64,000 nt of DNA, from the NCBI GenBank assembly GCA_958298945.1, contig OY282606.1, positions 29,175,740 to 29,239,739 of the forward strand, in the 5' to 3' direction. Made by a program: the position numbers and the translations under genes. The notes beneath the pieces are model-generated. The model ran no database searches, was not told where the DNA came from, and was given only the letters and a program-made list of their open reading frames with translations. Below are positions 44,289-54,960 of this stretch, piece after piece (the stretch's first letter is position 1; each line of letters starts with the position of its first letter). This DNA comes from Atherix ibis (Eukaryota; Arthropoda; Insecta; Diptera; Athericidae).

Positions 44289-45254
44289 TATATGTCACTA
44301 GGAACCAGAATTTGTTTAGACTTTGAAAAAATACGTTTAATAATAAAAAGTTTTTGCAATTTGATGGCATTGTTTGACAAAATTTCTACATAAAAAGTTT
44401 CTAAAGATCCACAGGTGGTTGCAGTGAAGCTTTTGAATTGCCAAAAAGTGACTGGTCTGGTGTGCGTTTTGACAAGCAGGTGTCGTTGGCCCGTATATCT
44501 TTAAAGTGCCAATTTTTAGCCAGGACTTGAGGATTTGAATTTGAATCATATGTGATTTTACCAAGGCGGCACCACAAGTTATAAAACACAATAAATTTTT
44601 GGCTTAAAGTGCGCTAAGGCAGCACTACAAGGACGCGTAATTTCGATGTTTGGTGATGTCAATTGGCCTACAAGATCATGCGATTTATTGCCGTGGGACA
44701 ATTTGTAATTGAATCAGTTTTATAAAAATATATTAAATTTTTTAAGAACTTTTGCTGAAAAATAATCATAAGTTATCCAGTTGGTGGTCTAAAAAAAATA
44801 TAATTCTGTCATTTAACAATTGTCAAATTTATATGTCAACTAAGAACAAGAATTTGTTTAGACTGAAAAAATACGTTCAAAATAATAAAAAGTTTTTGCA
44901 ATTTGACGGCATTGTTTGGACGAAATTTCCACATAAAAAAGGTTCTAAGAATCCACAGGTGGTTGCAGTAAAGCCTTTTAATTGTCAAAAAGTGACTGGT
45001 CTTGTGTGCGTTTTGACAAGAAGGTGCCATTGGTCCGTATATTTTAAAAATGCCACTTCCGCGTGCCATTGTTCAGACAGAACTGGAGCATTTTAATTTG
45101 AACCATATGTGATTTTACCAAGGCGGCACCACAAGTTATACAACACAACAAATTTTGGCTAAAAGAACGCCAAGGCGACACCACAATAAGTGCGTAATCT
45201 CGGGGTTTGGTGATGTCAATTGATCTACAAGATCATGAAGCTTAATGCAAATAA

Positions 45255-46295
45255 TCCTTAGACTTTAGACCATTTCAAAACTAACATCCGTTAAGTAATG
45301 GTCCATTTGCAACCCGAAAATTTCGAACAAGGCATCGAAAAGTATCGTGGTAGCCATTTGAATAATGTTATAATTCTATGAAAAGCGGATAACCCCTTTA
45401 TTTATTATCTAAGGATATACTACATAAATATTAATTTTTTACTATATTGCAATCATTTCCCAAAATAATATTTTCAAAAGAAATATTTCAACTTTTTAAG
45501 AATAAACGTTAATTTTAATAGATTTTTCTGAGAATAAATTTTTTATTGCCTTGGTCATATACAATATTATATAATAATATCTATCATATGTAATCATTTA
45601 TCCAAAAATATACAATATTTAATGACGGATTAATAACTGGTAGATAATATTAAATTAATAGTATATTACTTTTGAGAATTAATTGTATTAAATTTCAACG
45701 AAAAATAAATTTAGGAAATAAGGTCAATTATAGAAATTAACATAAATCACGTGCAATCATATTTTATTACACAAAAATATCTACTAAATTGAATAGATTT
45801 TATGTTTAATTAGTTGCGAATTACTCTAGAGTATGAGTATAATATCAATTTACGAAAATTAATTAATATGAGGGCAGTGTTTCTTTTTTGTTTTTTTTTT
45901 GTTGTTGTTGAATATAATAGCATTAAATCCATTATATATTCTGGCACGCAAATCTAAAAATATTATTTATTATCCTTATCATAATATAATGGTAAAGATA
46001 TTTATTTAGAAAACATAAAATGTTTGTTATGGCATTACTTATAATAGGATTTTACATATTAATTAAGAAAATCAGAATTAAATAAAATAAACTCAATTAT
46101 CCTGGTTTCCAATAATCATGTTTGTTTACAATCCATTAAGAAATTTATTATTCTTCATTATTAAGAAAATGCATAATATATTATAATAAATAATGTAGGC
46201 GCACGATTTTTGAAAAGAATCTTTGCGGTAGTAATTTTTCGTAAATTGATTGAACAAGAACATTAAATTTCGAGGCCGTTTTTATATATCAATAT
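45255..46295. other. AT-rich sequence without recognisable feature
   Basis: A short mar-D C-terminal remnant (GTTAAGTAATGGTCCATTTG, ending before 45390) is at the left edge; the rest is unassigned. Confidence 0.5.
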
Positions 46296-46299
46296 CATC

Positions 46300-46760
46300 C
46301 CTCTTCAAAATAGTGGCCTTGGGCACTATATATTGGCGGAGACATTTTATTATTACCTTTGTAATAGTGCTGGAAGGCTTCAGCTGAAATGTCCTTCAGG
46401 TCTTTTTGCAGGAATCTTCAATACCAAGACTTGATTTTCTTAAAGATTTTTTTTGTCTTGAGAACTTTAAGGCTATCACTGATCTTTTCAAGGACTTGAT
46501 TTTCATCGGTATTCAAGGTTGAAGGTCTTGCAGAGTGAGTTTTATTTTACACTGCTTTTTGATCTTCAAAAAATTCTTTATGCCACCGAAAAGCTTGTGC
46601 TCTAGAAAGGAAATATTCCCGATAGGTTCGTTGTAAGATTTCGTCAAGATTTTTACTATATTTCATGAGACATCATTTCTGTAATCCACGATAAAAATAT
46701 AACTTGACTTCTCACAGTTTATAGGGTTACAGAGTTACCGGATGAGATTGAAACTTGTAC
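46300..46760 (-). mobile_element. mar-E fossil 3
   Basis: On the minus strand LKDISAEAFQHYYKG (near 46355-46400) matches the mar-E C terminus LKAIPVEAFQHCYK at 51890. Upstream parts down to 46760 are too decayed to read well. Only the C terminus is convincing. Confidence 0.5.
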
Positions 46761-47149
46761 TGTACGTCAAGGAAACACTTATATGAAGGGTATATTTAGA
46801 AAAAGTTCCCAGTACTTTTCTGTAACATTCTGTAGTCTTGCAGTATTAAAAGCTGTTTGTGGCCATACCAGATAGCTGACTTTAGATAGTATCCGCTATA
46901 ACTTTCTAAAATAGAAGGAATATCAAAATTCGATAAGTTTCACGTCATGCCAATATACTAGGTAATGAGTATGTTGATTAGCTCATGGGGGAGACACTTC
47001 ACCATCCGAATATATCGCATCTGCTTAAGAAATATAAATTCAAACCCCTTTCCTTAGGCAGACACTACGATTGGTCGAATAATGAAATATTTATTCCTTA
47101 ATACTGGCTGTCTATCACCAGTAATAAATGTGACTCTGTTACCACACTT

Positions 47150-48395
47150 TATGAGGCATAATGCCAGCAGCAGTGCTAAGCTAGTTGAGGCTACGGTTAA
47201 CCGTCTCTCCATAACGTCTTAAAACATATTATATCCATTCTTTTAATTAGTGAAATTCTCACCTCGAAAGAGATCCAAACTTCCTTTATTCATCTGATTT
47301 TCTAAACTTCCTTTAGTCATCGTCACTGGAAAACATGTTTGAGAGCAGAGCTGGGACTGTCTACATCCATCCTTAAACAGGTACAAAAAGGCAAATACTG
47401 ATCCGTGCTTCTACAGGAAATTTTTTCGAGAAAAAAGTTGAATGGACTTAATTATTATTAGCTGCTTTTCACGGATTCGCTCACATCTTATGCAGCCATT
47501 AAGTTAGACGTTTACTTTATTGTGGAAGCTACCCTTTCTAAGGCAGCACCATGTCATGGTGCGCTGTGGGCAATCAGCAGTTTTCACTCCCAATCATCTT
47601 AATATTATTATATACAATAACAGCCACATAGATATGGAAGCCTTTCATGGCCCATCGAGTTGGGTTCTAGATCATGTGGGAATTGCCGACAATGATGGGG
47701 CTGATTAACTCCCGGGAAAAACTTTCCATTGCCCCATGTTCAGAGTAGTTCCTAACTTACCGTATCCTCTAACTAAATAGGAAATGGTACCTTCGGCTAT
47801 TTCGTAGACACACACTGGACAACTAGTAGAAAGTTTCTTTTGAAACATTGGCTAATCATTGTCCAACCGGTCTACTCGACAACTAAACCAAAATTATGGG
47901 CACCGAAAATGGATAAGACATTCTGCTCTCATACATTATTTCATTTTTTAGAAACCACCCTCTACCCAACATTTCTTTTCCAATGAGATTCCCTCTATTG
48001 TGGAGCTTTTAGATCCCTCAATACGTATTAATTTCTTATAACAAACTAACATGCTTTACAAAATCTAACCACCTCTAACTGGTCCATGCACCTAGCTAAA
48101 TACCGATTACTCCGTCTAGCCCACATACTTACAGATTACCATATGGCCTCATAGTAGTGGCGCAGCTTCGTGATCCCTGGCACATGCCTAAGGACCTTAC
48201 ATAAAAACAGCCAAACAGAAATTTGCTTAGATTTAGCATTGGACATACCGGCCCCACCCATAATTTCCTTTTTGCTAACATTCGGCGTTACTGTCATCAT
48301 ATTTCGAGTTATTTTTTGAAAAGGGTTTAACCATGTGGGGAATATATTCACTCATTAAGTCCTTTGCCCAGACCAGTCTGTAATCTTGTCAAACA
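47150..48395 (+). mobile_element. Jockey/R1-like non-LTR retrotransposon remnant (RNase H and tail)
   Basis: The plus strand at about 47640-47710 reads WVLDHVGIADNDGAD, the H-x-G-I-x-x-N-x-x-A-D motif of retrotransposon RNase H, followed by a stop in the LAR-type segment. Further on, at about 48225-48320, LLRFSIGHTGPTHNFLF and SSYFLKRV resemble the GHT..TH conserved tail of the same elements, with HIL.EC decayed. The reverse transcriptase upstream is not readable. The sequence between 46760 and 47640 and the part between the motifs is less AT-rich than the host and probably belongs to the same element. Confidence 0.6.
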
Positions 48396-48400
48396 TAATA

Positions 48401-49566
48401 TTGGGTTGTCCGGGAAGTAATTTCGTTTTTTTTTAAATTTTCTTATAGTGAATTAATATTTTATTCAATTAAATATTGTCCAGTCTAACCCAATATTCTT
48501 TGCCATCTTTCTGGCAGTAGCATGATTCCACGCTCATAAAATGTTTGTTCTTTGCTGGCAAAAAACTAATCTAAGTGATTTTTGACCTTCTCATTTGAAT
48601 TAAACGTTTTACCGTCTAAAAAATTTTGTAGAGACCGGAAAAAATGATAATCGGAAGGTGCTAGGTTTGGAGAGTATGGTGGGTATGGCATTATATCCTA
48701 TCCAAGCTCGAAAAGCTTTTGTCGAGTGGTCAAACTTGTATGTGGGTTCGCATTATCCTGTTGGAACACTGTACCTTTCCTATTGACCAATTCTGCGTTT
48801 TTTTCTTTAAGTGAATAGTTCAATTTGTCCAACTAATGGTAGTACACTTCAGAATTGATCATTGTGTTGCTCGGTAGAAGCTCAAAATAAACGATTCTTT
48901 TGAAATCCCACCGAACAGATAGCATAACCTTTTTTTGATATTGGCTTTCGAAGTGCTGTCAGCCGGTTCATCTTTTCTAGTCCAGGATATTTTGCGCTTA
49001 ACATTATTATAGACAAACCATTTCTCGTCCCCAGTGATGATACACTTCCAAAATGGATCATTTTCTTGGCGTTTGATAACGTCAATGCGACAGCACGAAA
49101 TTTCACAAACGTCAATGCGACAGCACAAAATATCTTCCGTAAGAAATTTAATCTCTCAGCGATCTCAGGAGTTGTTATTCGTCGGTTTGCATCAATTAAT
49201 GTGTATTCATCAACTTCAACTTGCCTTCCAGAACGTGGTGCATCTTCGAGATCAAAATTGCCGGATCGAAATTTTGCAAACCAGTTTTGGCACTGGCGCT
49301 CACTTAACACATCTTCTCCATACACATCGGATAATTTTTTTTTTGCTTGAACAGAATTTTTATCTTTTCTATAGTAAAAAAGTAAAATATGCCCAAAATG
49401 CTGTTTTTGACTTTCCATATTCAAAAGTGCATCAACCAAAAACTACTATCCAGAATCAATCAAATTTTTTCACAAGCAAACCTTGCTATGTCAGCTGTCA
49501 AAATACATATGATTATGCGGCTTAAGTGTGAAGTTGGTTGACAAAATTACTTTCCGGACAACCCAA
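48401..49566 (-). mobile_element. mar-B copy 2 (Hsmar1/cecropia-like mariner)
   Basis: A 1166-bp element flanked by TA (48399-48400 and 49567-49568) with inverted ends TTGGGTTGTCCGG.AAGTAATTTCG. It reads on the minus strand. It is longer than mar-B copy 1 and keeps the C-terminal third, but lacks the segment between the second helix-turn-helix and the first-Asp region. It lies directly to the right of the retrotransposon remnant. Confidence 0.93.
48500..49418 (-). pseudogene. Broken mariner transposase (mar-B copy 2)
   Basis: ATG at 49418 opens MESQKQHFGHILLFYYRKDK and stays open through GEDVLSERQCQNWFAKFRSG, NFDLEDAPRSGRQVEVDEY and RRITTPEIAERLN. About 30 residues are then missing and replaced by two tandem 30-bp units (49079-49138), and the frame is lost. 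CRIDV, KRQENDPFWKCIITGDEKWF (first Asp) and VKRKISWTRKDEPA follow in another frame. Further frames show FHHDNA-like and MPYPPYSPNLAPSDYHFF-like remnants (48650-48790), so the second- and third-Asp regions persist in decayed form. Inactive. Confidence 0.85.
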
Positions 49567-49569
49567 TAA

Positions 49570-51879
49570 TTTGCTACAATCTAATCTCAACTTCTGCGAA
49601 CTTTCTAATTCAGATCAACCAATTCTAATCATATGATTGTTACTGCTAAATGGCCATAAGGTCATAACGCTATCTCAAATAGCCCATGAAATATATTCTA
49701 GAGACTTTTCTTACAATGCAAATATGATTTAAAATATTGCAAATCGAAAAGAAATTAATTTTAATAATTAGTATGCCCTTTTTAAGTTCATATCAATTAA
49801 AATTTAACAAACCGAATTAAAAGAGCATATTATAATTTAGGTAAAGAAAGTTACAGAATCAATTGATTTAATTTAATTAAAATATCCTTTCAATATGAAT
49901 TGATTGATGGAAGAATAACAGAAAATAATTTAAATTAAGAAGCGATGACGATGAACTATGTTCCATTAAAATTTTGTAAACAAATCAATTAGACGACTGG
50001 AAAATGACAAATAAAAAGGTGCTCGTTTAATTAAGAAGTTGCCCACTCAAAAATTTCACTCGTTTAATCCTTGTTGAATTTGACATTGTCGTACTAACAG
50101 GGTTCAATGTCAACCAATAACCTTTTTTGCTGTACAAATAAACTCTCCGACATAGTCTCTCATACAGACATGAATTTGTATTTATTCAACATTTAGCTTA
50201 TCCATTGGATTTGTGAAATAGGACTATAATATTTAAATATTAAGGATTTGTTTATTTCTTTCCTTTGTAAATACTATTTTCAATAGCAATTGAAAAAAAA
50301 AAATATTTCCTGCCAATAAAATAGTACGTCTATAACAGCAACCATTTTATTCTGCTATCCTCCGATTTGTTGAAATTACTTTGATTGCTATTAAAAAATA
50401 TACATTTTAAATGGAATTTTTTCAGATTTTTGTTTTATATACAATATAAAAAATATTAAAATAAATTGAATTTTAATCTTAAAATTTTTCCAAGAAACCT
50501 TTTTTGACATTTGTAATAGCTGGAAATTTATTATATGGTTTCTGAGAATATGAAAAAATTTATAATCCTGGTAAGTAAATTATTATTAAAATTCATGATA
50601 AAATATATAAAAGTCTATATTGGAAGCATTATAAAAAAGTTCTCCTCCGTATCTTTAAATTCAAATAAAATATTTTTCTAAACCTTTTTTTTTTTAAATT
50701 TAAGATATACACATATAAATATGTGTATTTAATAGGAAAATATCATAAAAGCGTTTGGATTAACATAACGAAAAAATTTATTCGAAGAAATTAATTGTCC
50801 ATCTAGAATTTCATTGAATTTCGGAAATTAAAATTCTCTACTTTGTCTTTGTTAAACTAAGTAGAATTATATGCAATTTGAAAATGAATTTCCATTTAAA
50901 AAAGAAAATGAATTTTATCAAAATATCAAATTATCTGAGAAGAATTATTTGCAGGGTTTCTCCTACGGTCATTTACATTAATATTTTTACTGAAATTTAA
51001 ATACTAAAACGCTATGACAACTCAAGCCATTTGACGATAGACTTTGGCAATTTTGTAGGAAATTATATTGTAAATAAATTACTTATTAAATAATAATATT
51101 CAGACTAGAAAATATTATTTTGATAAATAATTTTTAATATAAAATATTATCAATGGAATAAGCAGGTCGTCAGTCAAATAAGCTCGTCGTCAGTCAAAAT
51201 TATTTCGTTTGGAAATTTCGACCAGTCCTCATGTATTCTTCGACAACTATGACGAATTGTGGAGTTTGTTAGCAAAAAATCCTGTCCGTGTTATAGAGAA
51301 GGATCATTCGTTCCCCTACATGAGAATGGATGATTTCAGAGCCTAGTAAATGGCGAGATCCTGAAGCGTTTGTCTGATTGTGAATTCAACTCAACAGGAT
51401 GAACACTTAATCCGTCTGGATGAAGAAGATTCTATACAGAAACTTTAAAATAGTCTTAGAAGGCGAGGTTTAGAGATGGTCTTAGCTAGAATACAAAAAA
51501 AAAAAAATGCTGGGAGTGTTAAACTGGAAGATTTCGGGCCGTTTGACACGTGAAATTCTCTGCCAAGAAACTTTACAGTGAGCAAGAGCCTGTTCAGGAA
51601 CTTTACAATGGCTCCATTTATGGTCCCAGAAGACGTGGTAGTGGGCCGTAAATTTACAATTTAAGAATTTCTATACATTTTTTACAATTTTTATTTGATT
51701 TGATAAAAACTGTAAAAACTGTGCAATTTTTAAGGACACTCATTTAGATAAAAGGAACTAAGAGTATTTTTATTAAAAAAAAGGTTTGGTTCTAATCGGA
51801 AAATATATAATCGGATGTCGATTAAGAGAGAGAAAGGTAAAAGTAATGATACCATTTATTTGGAAATAATGTTATTCTG
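49570..51879. other. AT-rich sequence without recognised gene
   Basis: A less AT-rich patch at 51165-51660 contains no readable domain; it starts with a short near-repeat (GCAGGTCGTCAGTCAAATAA, then GCTCGTCGTCAGTCAAAA). The rest is featureless. Confidence 0.45.
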
Positions 51880-52860
51880 ATTTGTAACAGTGCTGGAAGG
51901 CTTCAAACTGGAATCGCCTTCGGCCCCACTGTTAAACTCTTTTGGATGTTATCGACAGAATCTTTCAAGTGTCTTTTGATCTTAAGGAACAAAAAAAAGT
52001 CACACAGACTTTTGATCTTAAGGAACAAAAAAAATTCACAGCATTTGAAGAAACATAAAAATTCCATTTTTATTAATGTTATAAAAAACATGTGACAGAT
52101 AGTTTTGTGACGGTGGAGCATCCAAGTAGCCCATCTAACGTGAGGAACGCTTTTTCCTGAGCCTTTCAAGAACTACTCATCACTCTGAGTTTATAAGAGC
52201 TTTCACTTTTCTACCACTTTTCAAAGTTTGTCTTTCACTGCTTCTCGTCCCGCCAAAAATATTTTGTGCCATCGAAAGATTTGTCACAACATTTGAAGAT
52301 ACATAGAAATTCAGTTTTTGTTAATGTTATTAAAAACATAAATGGAGATGGCCATGTGACAGTGAGTTTTTTCATGGTGGAGCATCAAAGTGCCTTATCT
52401 AATGTGAGGGACGTATTTTTCTGAGCCTTTCAAGGACTGCTTATCACTCTGACCTTATAAGAGCTTTCACTTTTACTTGGTTTCTATCACTTTTCAATGG
52501 TGAAGGCCTCTGTGAGCAAGGATTGTCTTTCACTGCTTATCGTCCCGCCAAAAATATTTTATGCTATCGAAAAAATAAGTTATAGTCCCCATAGACTTGT
52601 TTCAACTTTTTGTAAGTCAAATTGGCAGATGCCAAATTTTGATAAGATATATTTGATGAACCCATTTGGACTTACAGGCGCAAAAACACAATTTTCACTT
52701 ATCACGTATAGTAAGCATACAAGATTTAAACTTATGCTGTACGTTAAAGAGGGACTCATATGAAAACTATATGTAGGGATAATCCACAGTATTTCCACAT
52801 TGCTCTTAATCATGATATTGATTATTTTAGTATTTTCTTGTTCCCTGGTGCCCCTTGGCT
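51880..52860 (-). mobile_element. mar-E fossil 4, with tandem duplication
   Basis: Minus-strand reading: LKAIPV then a decayed AFQHCYKSE at the left (near 51880-51920), DFFLFLKIKRHLKDSVDNIQ (third-Asp region) at 51945-52030, and WMLHRHKTICHM at 52080-52125. The last corresponds to LHHDNAPSHT, with the second catalytic Asp changed to His. The part around the second Asp and upstream is duplicated in tandem: the block CGTCCCGCCAAAAATATTTT occurs at 52246 and 52541, period about 295 bp. The 5' part towards 52790 contains a WTYRRKNT-like motif shared with the copy at 54300. Confidence 0.6.
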
Positions 52861-53744
52861 ATTGTCAAATTCCATGAGTTATTTAGGTATTTAAAGATTT
52901 ATATTTCAGTACAAATGGTACTGGAAATTTCCAAAACATTATTAATATCTTATATATTGATATTATTTTTTAATTGGAAGAGTATACGAATATTAAACAT
53001 ATTTTTCGAGACACAATAAGATTTTCTGAAAAAATATATGTTTTGATAGAAAAAGTGCTGAATATTAATTACACATAATATTCATACGTTCATGCTTAAA
53101 AAAAAAGAAAATCAACTTCAATTTAAAATTTTATACTTAATAAATAGTAAAATTAGAATATGATATTCTTATAGAATGGATTTTTTTATAAATAAGTAGT
53201 AACAGATATATTTTCAAAGAAATGACGAAGATAATGCACAGATCTTATAAAATGAATAAATATTTTTAAATAAGAATCAGGGGGAAAAAATATCTTCAGA
53301 GACGAAAATTTTTTAAGACTGAAAAATAATGTGTAGGAATTTTTTTTTCTAAAAGAAGGGATTTATTTTTTCATAGTAAGTCATAATAATGATGCCTTAG
53401 TTTTATATATATATTTAAAAAAAAATGAGTAATCTATTCACATATATTATGGTTTTGAATTTATAAATTTTTTTTAGTTATTTTCCACATAAAAAAAATT
53501 GCAAAGCGAGGGTGGTACTATTGATTTACGAGGTATGTGTATGGCAAAACATTTTTTCATTAGTTTTATGGTCTGCTCTGAATTATGAAGGAATCTTAAG
53601 TAATTTTTTAGTCCAATTAACAGTTTTCGCATTGAAAAAAAGGTTTTGTAGAATTGACCTGCAACAAAAATGGGGGGCAATAATTAAAAATAAAAAACTA
53701 TTTTAAAACTGAGTCAAATGTTGTTTGAAAACAATTTTTAACTA
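52861..53744. other. AT-rich spacer between two mar-E copies
   Basis: Nothing supportable; two AT-rich overlapping frames at 53474-53706 show no domain. Confidence 0.5.
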
Positions 53745-54960
53745 AACGAAGCCTGCAAGATAAGTAATGAGATTGTCATTACTGGGAGTGATCTGGTAAA
53801 TTGGAGACTTTCATCTATATTACTTGTTGCGTTAGTCCCCCCTAGATATGCAGTACAAGTTTCAATCTCATTCCGGACCGTATAGAGCGTCATAAGTGGA
53901 GTTGTGTTTTTGTAGCGACTTACATGAAATTCGAAATGTATAGTTTACATTAGTAAATTAGTTGTTTTAATAAGTTGAATTGTATACTTCAATTAAATAA
54001 CATCTAAATATATTGTTGCCAGGAGAGTTGATTATCCGACGCAGGAACAAAGAGCAACAAGCAGCAACAATCAATAAGCAATAAATTCAGTAAGTTATAA
54101 TAATATTAAATCCTCATAACTCCGTAATTTCTGAGGTGGAGTGATATAGTGTATTAGTACACAACATTCAAGTAGGCTTAGATTTAATTTGTTTGCTTTC
54201 AAGCATTTTATGAGGACCGGGAAGCAGTGGAAGATGAGCAGGCTTTCAACATCAAAAACTGATGAAAATAAATAACTTTTCAAGGATTTCTTATCATAAA
54301 TTGTGTTTTTGCGTCTGCAAGTCCGGATGGGTTCAATCAAGTATGTGTTATCAAAGTTTGTATTTATGAATCCACCATTTTGACTTAAAAACAGTTGAAA
54401 CAAGTCTATGGGAAATATTACTTTTAAAAATCACAATTTTTTCGATAGCACAAAACATTTTTGGAGGTCCGAGAAGCAGTGAAAGACAAACTTCGGTCAG
54501 AGAGATCTTCACCATTGAAAAGTGAAGAAAAATAGGTAAAAGAGAGTCTGTCAATTTATATTGAATCTGATGAGTAGTCCTCGAAAGACTCAAAAAAAGG
54601 GTTCTTCGCATCAGATCAAATATGGCAGTTACTTGAATGCTCCACCATGACAAAGCCCCTGTCATACGACCATCTCCATCAGTGAGTTTTTATCGTAAAA
54701 AGTGATTACAGTGGTTCCCAAACCCCTATTTACCTAATCTAATTCACAGTTAATTTTTTTTGTTCCCGAAGATCAAAAAATACTTTTAACGATGTTAACC
54801 CGGTATTGTCGATAATATCCAAAGGAGTTTAATCGATTCGAATTATAGCCTCTCAGCAGTGCTACGAAGAATGGAAACAATGCGTACGCTGATCTATAGT
54901 TACCAAGGAGAACTATTTTTATATGATTTTCAAAAAAAATATAATTTTAAAATAAAACTA
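53745..54960 (+). mobile_element. mar-E fossil 5, opposite orientation to fossil 4
   Basis: Plus-strand reading: a 5' block like the one at 41440 (GTTAGTCCCCCCTAGATATG, 53833). A region at 54290-54640 is inverted relative to 52320-52690. Then LHHDKAPVIRPSP (second-Asp motif, Asp kept, near 54640), LFPKIKKYF-like and VDNIQRSLIDS (54760-54830), and finally QQCYEEWKQCVR..IVTKENYF, the C terminus (54858-54920). Frames shift repeatedly. Copies 4 and 5 together form a large imperfect inverted repeat about 1.5 kb apart. Confidence 0.6.

Larger units (their letters stand above)
43262..45252 (+). mobile_element. mar-D fossil 10, two tandem copies of about 540 bp
   Basis: Copy 1 (43262-44711, interrupted by mar-A copy 2) and copy 2 (44712-45252) share the same order. 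Each has the block AATCAGTTTTATAAAAATA, the element end (TTATCCAGTTGGTGGT), and TTTAACA.TT.TGTCAAAT. Then NPQVVAVKPFNCQKVTGLVC is followed by YFKNATSA, HM.FYQGGTTSYTTQQ (second-Asp region, Asp lost) and GDVNW.TRSCDL. Frames are broken in both. Without the 908-bp insertion and its TA, the offset between copies is about 540 bp. Confidence 0.75.

Noticed and set aside
44337..45096. Frames of 62-114 codons over the mar-D tandem pair
   Set aside because: The minus-strand ones are shadows; the plus-strand 114-codon frame mixes leader with decayed transposase and is not a gene.
17819..49418. SETMAR gene calls suggested by SETMAR-like transposase motifs
   Set aside because: Only the mariner part is present, between inverted ends with TA duplications; there is no SET domain and the frames are broken.
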